Shown: piece by piece, positions 6,014 through 10,870 of the stretch
How positions within the stretch are numbered: the stretch's first letter is position 1
How the letters are laid out: each line of letters opens with the position of its first letter
Origin: CAZAGD01 sp049699975
GTDB taxonomy: Bacteria > Desulfobacterota > SM23-61
Reading direction: 5' to 3'
Assembly: GCA_049699975.1 (NCBI GenBank)
Contig: JBNAWB010000123.1
Location: 1 to 10,870, forward strand
Length of the DNA: 10,870 nt
Program-made: the position numbers and the translations under genes
Notes under the pieces: generated by a model
Database searches by the model: none
What the model was told of the DNA's origin: nothing
What the model saw: only the letters and a program-made list of their open reading frames with translations

Positions 6014-8003
6014 AAGTGCCTCTCCCCTTAGCTAAGGATATAACCGATACTCGGTGTTGGACAAATAAATAAAAAGCAATTATAAATAAAGTAACTATCA
6101 TTATTCCCGACAAATCAAGGACAACTTCTCCTGGCCAAGGACGCGGGATCCACCCCGGCCAAAAAATAACTTTCAGGATGATGAAGAAAGAAACGAATAA
6201 ATAAAAAGCGCCTTCCCCCGCCTGACCAAGGTAAATGTGTCCGGCACCCGGAAGAAGGCGCGATAGAAACCTGCCTAAAAAATAGCGCCTTTTTTGATAT
6301 TTAGCCACTTCCGCTTTTTTGAGCACAGCTATTTTCGGGTCGCCCATACTATAACTGGAAAAGGTGTGCAAGCACTGGGCACACTGTTGGCCAATTACCA
6401 TGGAACGGACACAGCGGGAGCAGATACGTCGACCACATTTAGTGCATCTTCTAATGGAGATCCCTCCCCCCCAGAACATTTGCCGCAAGATAAAGGCTAA
6501 GATTACCAGAGCCAAAGCAATCTCTCCATATTTTAAGGGTATTTTCCCCCAAAAAACATCCCAGATAGCTGCGGCCATTTCTTCTCTTGCCGGGCTGGAA
6601 GCAATTATGCTCTTTAAAAGGCGGAGCTTCTTTACGGGCAAGTCAATGACCAACCGCCGAGGATTTTTGGAAGAGATGCTGGTGTAATAAGAAATCAATT
6701 GGGGAGCCAATTGGCGAGCTTGTTGAAACTGAATTTCCGCTTCCTTTAACTGCAGGTTAAGAAGGTAAGCTTGCCCGAGGTTATAATGAATTTCGGCTTG
6801 GGAAGGACTAAGCTTAATTGCTTGCTGATAAAAATAGATAGCTTTATCCAGTCTATTTGTGAGCAAATAAATATTGCCTAAATTATTATAATAAGCAGGA
6901 GAATTGGGTTCTAATTCACCAAAGCGGAGCAGGCTCTTTTCGGCTTCGCCATAACGCTCCATTCTTCTTTCTAAGAGGGCGCGCGTATGCCACCAATCGG
7001 CATCCCCTCCTTTTTCTTTGGCTAAAGCTAAAACTTTAGGATATAAATCTACCTCATAAACATGATCATTCGCCCGCACCATCTCTATATGCCCATTTCC
7101 CCCAAAAGAGACCAGGAAAGAAGCATAAAGACGCACCCCCGTGGGCCAGAGAAGGAAGAGCAAAAGAAAGGTTAACATTAATAGACGGTCAGCCCGGGAG
7201 GCATAAATCACTAAGATTATGAACCAAAAAATGAACAGCCACATCCAACCCCAACCCAAGGCGAAGGGTATAGACAAGAGCAAAAAAGGAATTATGGCCG
7301 AAATTTTAGCATAACTTTCGCCCCCCAGAATATGCTGCCAATGGTGAGCACAAAATGCATAATATTTAAACAGTAAGGAAAAAGAATAGACCACAAAAAC
7401 GCCGGTAAAGCTAAAAAAGAGAAGCAAAATAAAATTGGCCGATTGCGGAAGAGCTTCTTCCAAATTTGTAAAAGAGAGGGAAAGGGCCTTCAGCCATGCT
7501 TGGATTGCCTGCCAAATATTTTTCCCGGAAGGAAAGTCTTCTTTCCAGAGCCAATAGGCTTTGGCTCTGACCACCTGCGGTGAATCTGGCGCCATTTTTT
7601 CGGCGTAATGCAAAAGACTCAGCACCGTGGCCGTTCTTTCTTGCGGGGCCAGAATTTGGCTCTCTCTCATCAAGGTAAAAGCGTAAGGGTAGTGGTTGCG
7701 AATTCCCTGATTTAGTTTCCATTGATATAGTTTATCTAATTCCTCCAAACTTTTTTTAAAATCTCTTTTATGCCACAACTCCCGATGGGCCCGCCAAATT
7801 GCTTCTCCCGCTCTTTTTTCTACTTTGGCTAAATCCTCGGCCGGGTGAGGAGAGTTTAGCTGTTCCACCTGGGGCGTTTGGGCAGGACTAACTATTTCTA
7901 AATTTAAAAAGAAAAAGAAAATTAGGAGCCAGAAAAAATATTTCCGGATGGTAAGTATCGGGGCGGCATACGTTCTTCTGTTCCTAACCAAGTTTGGACT
8001 CAA
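5994..8003 (-). CDS. Polytopic TPR membrane protein with six-cysteine zinc finger
   Basis: A 669-aa protein of unrecognised specific function. Order of parts: an N-terminal signal-anchor (about 22-40); a helical, probably extracytoplasmic domain (45-185); membrane helices at about 189-213, 235-267 (two, or one long) and 274-296; TPR repeats over about 335-440 (for example NSPAYYNNLGNIYLLTNR and SPSQAEIHYNLGQAYL); a membrane helix 493-511; a zinc finger with Cys520, 523, 528, 531, 541 and 544; then two membrane helices (595-615, 627-648), the first preceded by PGAGHIYLGQAGEGAFY, a TM2-domain-like motif. The start is TTG 8003, with a GGAAAAGA just before it; it overlaps the GTPase gene by 20 bases and the start is not certain. 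The downstream DUF4388 gene overlaps it by 20 bases. It is probably the membrane platform of the GTPase module (inference). Confidence 0.82.
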   Translation of the reverse strand: MSPNLVRNRRTYAAPILTIRKYFFWLLIFFFFLNLEIVSPAQTPQVEQLNSPHPAEDLAKVEKRAGEAIWRAHRELWHKRDFKKSLEELDKLYQWKLNQGIRNHYPYAFTLMRESQILAPQERTATVLSLLHYAEKMAPDSPQVVRAKAYWLWKEDFPSGKNIWQAIQAWLKALSLSFTNLEEALPQSANFILLLFFSFTGVFVVYSFSLLFKYYAFCAHHWQHILGGESYAKISAIIPFLLLSIPFALGWGWMWLFIFWFIILVIYASRADRLLMLTFLLLFLLWPTGVRLYASFLVSFGGNGHIEMVRANDHVYEVDLYPKVLALAKEKGGDADWWHTRALLERRMERYGEAEKSLLRFGELEPNSPAYYNNLGNIYLLTNRLDKAIYFYQQAIKLSPSQAEIHYNLGQAYLLNLQLKEAEIQFQQARQLAPQLISYYTSISSKNPRRLVIDLPVKKLRLLKSIIASSPAREEMAAAIWDVFWGKIPLKYGEIALALVILAFILRQMFWGGGISIRRCTKCGRRICSRCVRSMVIGQQCAQCLHTFSSYSMGDPKIAVLKKAEVAKYQKRRYFLGRFLSRLLPGAGHIYLGQAGEGAFYLFVSFFIILKVIFWPGWIPRPWPGEVVLDLSGIMIVTLFIIAFYLFVQHRVSVISLAKGRGTFGKSGS

Positions 8004-9132
8004 TCTTTTCCAAATTGATTGTTAAAGCGAGGGAATATTTCTTACCCTTTTCTCCTATTTCTAAGGTCAAAGGAATTTGCAAGCTTGTAGGCGAAACAAT
8101 CTGGGGCTGCTCTACAGAAAGAAGACGCAGGTTGATGGGAGAAAGAACAGCTGGCTGCGTAGCCTCTCCCTGGGCCTTTGGTTCTGTTTCCGGCCAGAGT
8201 TTATTAAACATTCGGCCCCAAAAAGTCTTCTCTCCTTCTTTCTTCTTCTCTTCCTCGAGCTTAGGCGGTACCTCTTTTTGGGGAACAATCTCACCCATTT
8301 TTTCCAATGGCTTACTCGCTAAGGGAATAATTTTTTCCGGAGAAGTCAGAATTTCTTTTCCCGTCTTCATCTCGGAAACAGGAACTATCTCTTTTAAAAC
8401 CCCGGCAGGTTCAGCCGCAGGTACTGAAGTAAATTCCCTTCTTTCTTTTAATACCGTGGCCCCGATTTCTTGTCCCGCAGGCATTCCTGCCATAACCGGG
8501 ACTTTTTCAGGAATAAATTCTGGTCTCCGCACTGCCTTGCGGGACTCCACTCCTTCTTCAATAGCTTTTAATACCAAACGGCAGGCCATAGTTAGGGTTT
8601 CAAAAACTCCTTTGCCCGTGATGGCTACAGATTCGAAATAGGGAGCTTGCCAGCGATTAATTCTTTGGTTTAGCTCTTCTACTGAAGAAATATGGGGAAG
8701 ATCACGTTTGTTATATTGGATAACTAAGGGAATGGTCTCGATCCTTTTCCCATAGTAACGCAAATTCTCTTCCAGGTCTTTTAGGCTCATTAGGTTATCT
8801 TCCATTCTTTCTGCTTGGGAGTCAGCTACAAAAATAACCCCATCAGCTCCAGAAAGCACGGCTCTTCTGGTTGCTCCGTAATAAATCTGACCAGGAACAG
8901 TGTAAAGGTGGAACCTGGTGCGGAAGCCGCGCACACTCTCCAATTCTATGGGCAGAAAATCAAAGAAAAGCGTCCGTTCTTCTTCCGTGGCCAGGGAAAC
9001 CATCTTTCCTCTTTGTTCGGGCTTTAAATTTTGATGGATAAACTGGAGATTAGTAGTCTTCCCCGAAATTCCCGGTCCATAATAGACTATTTTAGCATCT
9101 ATCTCCTTACGTAAATGATTGAAGACCGCCAT
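7984..9132 (-). CDS. mglA: MglA-family small Ras-like GTPase with long C-terminal extension
   Basis: A 382-aa protein. Residues 1-195 are a full MglA-type GTPase, the bacterial Ras-like switch that sets cell polarity and directs type IV pili and gliding in Myxococcus. Seen here: Walker A GPGISGKTT (19-27), Arg53-Thr54 in switch I (EERTLFFDFLP), TVPGQ with Gln82, FVADSQ (101-106), and NKRD (141-144) for guanine recognition. These residues have the same numbers in Myxococcus MglA as I remember it, so hydrolysis should be intact. Residues 196-382 are extra: a Pro/Glu/Lys-rich linker, a likely amphipathic helix TFWGRMFNKLW (303-313), and a short beta-rich end (330-382). Myxococcus MglA stops at about 195 aa. 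ATG 9132 has GGAGG eight bases upstream. The gene overlaps the upstream TPR gene by 26 bases and the downstream TPR membrane gene by 20. No Roadblock/MglB gene is nearby. Confidence 0.95.
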   Translation of the reverse strand: MAVFNHLRKEIDAKIVYYGPGISGKTTNLQFIHQNLKPEQRGKMVSLATEEERTLFFDFLPIELESVRGFRTRFHLYTVPGQIYYGATRRAVLSGADGVIFVADSQAERMEDNLMSLKDLEENLRYYGKRIETIPLVIQYNKRDLPHISSVEELNQRINRWQAPYFESVAITGKGVFETLTMACRLVLKAIEEGVESRKAVRRPEFIPEKVPVMAGMPAGQEIGATVLKERREFTSVPAAEPAGVLKEIVPVSEMKTGKEILTSPEKIIPLASKPLEKMGEIVPQKEVPPKLEEEKKKEGEKTFWGRMFNKLWPETEPKAQGEATQPAVLSPINLRLLSVEQPQIVSPTSLQIPLTLEIGEKGKKYSLALTINLEKIESKLG

Positions 9133-10180
9133 TTACTTTTCCTCCACTTCGCTGATCTTTCCCCCTTAAAAACCCATGGTCTTCCGCCGAAATTTCACGC
9201 AAAATTTGCCAGGCTTCTTCTTTGCGGCCAAGTTCTTTATAGGAAAGACCTAACTCGTATTTTATTTCCAATTTCTTTTCGGGCGTGATCCCAGGGTAAG
9301 TCAAAGCCTGCTCGAAGGCCTGACAGGCTTCGGCCCATCTGCCCATTTCTTTGAAACAAAGACCAAGCATCTCCAAAGATGCCAGAGGTTTTTCTTTTCT
9401 TTCTATAGCCTTTTGGAAGTAATCCACCGCCTCCTCCAAAAATCCCATGGCCCGGCACGCTAATCCAGTCTGATAATTAAAATCTGGATAAGCCATGCTG
9501 GGTACTTCTATATCCTGTAATTCAGCCAAGATATCTTTAAACCCGCAAATTTTATCCAGATCGAGAATTTCCTTCTTTGCCGCAAAGGGGACGAATTCTT
9601 CTTTATTAATTTCAGTTAGCAAATCAAAATATACTTTTTCCTTTCTCTTTTCTCCCTCTTTTTCCTCTCCTGGACTAAGCTCTTTGGCGGTTTCTCCTTC
9701 AAAATCACTTTTCTGTAAAATTTCCTTGAAATTGTTAACCCGTTCGTCTAGGGCCACTTTCCTGGGATCTAACTCGGCCATAAGGCTCATAACTTCCAAG
9801 GCTTTATCCTTAAGGCCTAGTTTGTCATAATGATTAACTAAGATTCTATATTGGGCGAAGGCATCCCCTAAGAAACCCATCTTGCGGTATATGTCGGCTA
9901 TCTTTAAATATACATGGTCTAAAGAAGGATCCTGTTTGGGCACTTGCTTATAGATAGCCATGGCTTCGGCATATTGATTATTTTTGGCAAATATCTCTGC
10001 TGCTAAAAGATACTCGGAAACAGCTTTTCTTTTTTCTCCCATTTTTTGATAGATCTCCGCCAGTTTTAGGTGGTTTCGGGCATTATGGGGATCCTTATTT
10101 ACTTGTTCAATCAATTGTTGCAGAAGATCGGCATCCTTTCCTCTTTTCTTAAAAAAAATATTAGTAATTTTTTTTATCAT
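9107..10180 (-). CDS. Soluble TPR protein, likely partner of the MglA-like GTPase
   Basis: A 357-aa cytoplasmic protein with two TPR blocks. The N-terminal block has repeats from about 35 to 139 (HLKLAEIYQKMGEKRKAVSEY, HVYLKIADIYRKMGFLGDA, DKLGLKDKALEVMSLMAELDP). A charged, low-complexity linker rich in Glu and Lys spans about 160-185. The C-terminal block covers about 234-330 (YQTGLACRAMGFLEEAVDYF, LEMLGLCFKEMGRWAEACQA, IKYELGLSYKELGRKEEAWQ). No signal peptide or membrane helix is seen, and the first residues are basic (MIKKITNIFFKKRGK). TPRs are protein-binding scaffolds; the 26-base overlap with the GTPase gene suggests it binds the GTPase or an effector. The start ATG 10180 is preceded by a small hairpin and only a weak GG ribosome binding site, so its translation may be limited or coupled. 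The exact role is unknown. Confidence 0.85.
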   Translation of the reverse strand: MIKKITNIFFKKRGKDADLLQQLIEQVNKDPHNARNHLKLAEIYQKMGEKRKAVSEYLLAAEIFAKNNQYAEAMAIYKQVPKQDPSLDHVYLKIADIYRKMGFLGDAFAQYRILVNHYDKLGLKDKALEVMSLMAELDPRKVALDERVNNFKEILQKSDFEGETAKELSPGEEKEGEKRKEKVYFDLLTEINKEEFVPFAAKKEILDLDKICGFKDILAELQDIEVPSMAYPDFNYQTGLACRAMGFLEEAVDYFQKAIERKEKPLASLEMLGLCFKEMGRWAEACQAFEQALTYPGITPEKKLEIKYELGLSYKELGRKEEAWQILREISAEDHGFLRGKDQRSGGKVNGGLQSFT

Positions 10181-10183
10181 CTT

Positions 10184-10200
10184 TTACCAGAAAAAGGTAA
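10184..10200 (-). other. Small hairpin just before the TPR gene start
   Basis: TTACC and GGTAA (five base pairs, seven-base U-rich loop) lie in the 39-base gap after the cNMP-binding-fold gene. The hairpin ends three bases before ATG 10180 and contains the only GG that could act as a ribosome binding site. It could reduce initiation there or be chance; it is too weak to call a terminator. Confidence 0.3.
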
Positions 10201-10219
10201 TTAAAGGCTCATTATTTTT

Positions 10220-10642
10220 TTAATGTAAATCCACAAAAGCTTTCATGCGTTTGGCCACTACTTGCGCTAAATTATCCATTATCTTTAAACCCATTTGCGT
10301 ATTTTGATGTACCAAGGCATAAAAATCTGGGCTTTTGATCACTAATAATTTCGAAGGCGAATTAGTAATGGCCGACGCTGTATAACGATTTGGAGGAACC
10401 AAAAAGGACCAGCCTAAAATTTTTCCTGGGGTGGAAATTTCGAATTCAACTCCTTTGGAAAATTTAATGGATACAGATCCTGTTTCCAAAATGAAAAGCT
10501 TGTCCGCCCTCTGCCCCTCAGCGCAAAGGGTGCTCCCCGCAGGCACCTCTATTTCCTCGCAAAACTTCATAGCCAGCTCCAATTCCTCATCGGACAACCC
10601 GGCGAATATTTCCACTTTCCTCAATCTTTCCAGCGTTATCAA
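10220..10642 (-). CDS. Single-domain cNMP-binding-fold protein (CRP/FNR sensor fold, no DNA-binding domain)
   Basis: A 140-aa protein made only of a cyclic nucleotide-binding-type beta barrel: LRKVEIFAGLSDEELELAMK (7-26), VPAGSTLCAEGQRADKLFIL (33-52), ETGSVSIKF (53-61), then the phosphate-binding-cassette region GKILGWSFLVPPNRYTASA (73-91) and a final helix. The cassette keeps Arg87 and the TASA end, but the Gly-Glu pair that holds the ribose is Gly-Trp (77-78), so classic cAMP/cGMP binding is doubtful. There is no helix-turn-helix, so it is not itself a transcription factor. I chose TTG 10642 because AAGGAG lies six bases upstream; TTG 10690 would add 16 residues but has no ribosome binding site. 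It is the first gene of the GTPase operon and may feed a small-molecule or redox signal to it (inference). Confidence 0.84.
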   Translation of the reverse strand: MITLERLRKVEIFAGLSDEELELAMKFCEEIEVPAGSTLCAEGQRADKLFILETGSVSIKFSKGVEFEISTPGKILGWSFLVPPNRYTASAITNSPSKLLVIKSPDFYALVHQNTQMGLKIMDNLAQVVAKRMKAFVDLH

Positions 10643-10648
10643 TTTGAT

Positions 10649-10654
10649 CTCCTT
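10649..10654 (-). promoter_or_regulatory. Shine-Dalgarno site selecting the TTG start of the cNMP-fold gene
   Basis: A near-perfect AAGGAG lies six bases before TTG 10642. It decides the start in favour of the 140-aa form. Confidence 0.7.
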
Positions 10655-10752
10655 ATTTGCTAATGGTTTCTCCTCGCCTGCCCTACCCAATCAGCATGAA
10701 ATACTTCATTAATTCCATCGGAATTTTTTAAAAAAAACTTAATGGCCAATTG

Positions 10753-10769
10753 AAAATATTTAATATTTT
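10753..10769. promoter_or_regulatory. Palindrome at the predicted transcription start of the GTPase operon
   Basis: AAAATATT-T-AATATTTT is a perfect inverted repeat with 8-bp arms and a one-base centre. It lies 8 bases beyond the -10 element at 10783-10778, roughly over or just after the expected start of transcription, where a repressor would block initiation. It is all A/T, so chance is a real alternative. Confidence 0.35.
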
Positions 10770-10777
10770 TAATCTCC

Positions 10778-10806
10778 ACTATATAGAAATTATAAATTTT
10801 CGTCAA
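10778..10806 (-). promoter_or_regulatory. Sigma-70-type promoter of the cNMP-TPR-GTPase operon
   Basis: On the minus strand TTGACG (10806-10801; five of six consensus bases) and TATAGT (10783-10778; five of six) are separated by exactly 17 bases. Transcription would start near 10771, giving a leader of about 130 bases before TTG 10642. This is the best promoter in the window and heads the five-gene operon. Confidence 0.6.
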
Positions 10807-10818
10807 TTACCAGAAAAT

Positions 10819-10833
10819 CTGACCGTCGATCAG
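10819..10833. promoter_or_regulatory. Imperfect palindrome upstream of the -35, operator or terminator stem
   Basis: CTGACCGTCGATCAG has 7-bp arms with one mismatch around a central T, twelve bases upstream of the -35 element. That is an activator-type position. Read on the plus strand it is followed by TTTTAATTTTT, so it could instead be a weak rho-independent terminator for a gene outside the window. The sequence does not decide between the two. Confidence 0.35.
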
Positions 10834-10870
10834 TTTTAATTTTTCTCACCAGCAGGAGACAGGCGGGAGG

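Noticed and set aside
7994..8641. Long open frame on the plus strand (215 codons) opposite the GTPase
   Set aside because: It mirrors the GTPase coding sequence, shows low-complexity Ser/Phe-rich protein with no motif, and the minus-strand protein is unmistakable.
10790..10870. Possible partial gene end on the minus strand, open for 26 codons from the window edge to TAA 10792-10790
   Set aside because: No recognisable motif and too short to tell from chance. If real, the promoter at 10806-10778 would overlap its last codons.
1..10870. tRNA, rRNA, CRISPR array, insertion sequence or integration site
   Set aside because: No repeat-spacer pattern, cloverleaf, transposase or flanking repeats were seen on reading both strands.

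Overview
The window looks like an anaerobic, moderately AT-rich bacterium. The gene mix fits a Desulfobacterota-like (former Deltaproteobacteria) or related anaerobic lineage: 2-hydroxyacyl-CoA dehydratase/benzoyl-CoA reductase-type iron-sulfur subunits, an NDP-forming acyl-CoA synthetase alpha subunit, a selenoprotein, and an MglA-type polarity GTPase with TPR and DUF4388 partners. The lineage is inferred from gene content only; no marker gene is present.

Left part (plus strand, 144-2856): a compact three-gene operon. Two different HgdB/BcrB/BcrC-superfamily subunits (377 and 410 aa) are followed by a 95-aa winged-helix plus zinc-ribbon regulator. The ASKHA-type activating ATPase these dehydratases/reductases need is not in the window.

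Middle (minus strand, 4733 down to 2861): a free-standing acyl-CoA synthetase (NDP-forming) alpha subunit, then after 25 bases a C_GCAxxG_C_C-family redox protein. That second gene is the main discovery. A plain reading starts it at an internal TTG and gives 121 aa, but an ATG at 3322 with a good ribosome binding site gives 153 aa if one in-frame TGA (3262-3260) is read through. The TGA falls exactly where the family has its first invariant cysteine. A 7-bp stem with a 6-base loop, placed as a bacterial SECIS should be, starts 10 bases after it. I annotate it as a selenoprotein with Sec21. It converges on the plus-strand operon with only four bases between the stop codons.

Right part (minus strand, 10642 down to 4955): a five-gene operon read right to left: a small cNMP-binding-fold protein without a DNA-binding domain, a soluble TPR protein, an MglA-like small GTPase with an unusual ~185-residue C-terminal extension, a large TPR membrane protein with a six-cysteine zinc finger, and a DUF4388 (PATAN) protein anchored by one C-terminal membrane helix. 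The last four overlap one another by 20-26 bases, suggesting translational coupling and one shared complex. A good sigma-70-type promoter lies upstream at 10806-10778. The GTPase keeps every catalytic residue, but no Roadblock (MglB) partner is encoded here. This resembles a cell-polarity, type IV pilus or surface-motility control module, perhaps of an undescribed type.

I see no tRNA, rRNA, CRISPR array, insertion sequence or long repeat. No stretch over 300 bases lacks a gene.
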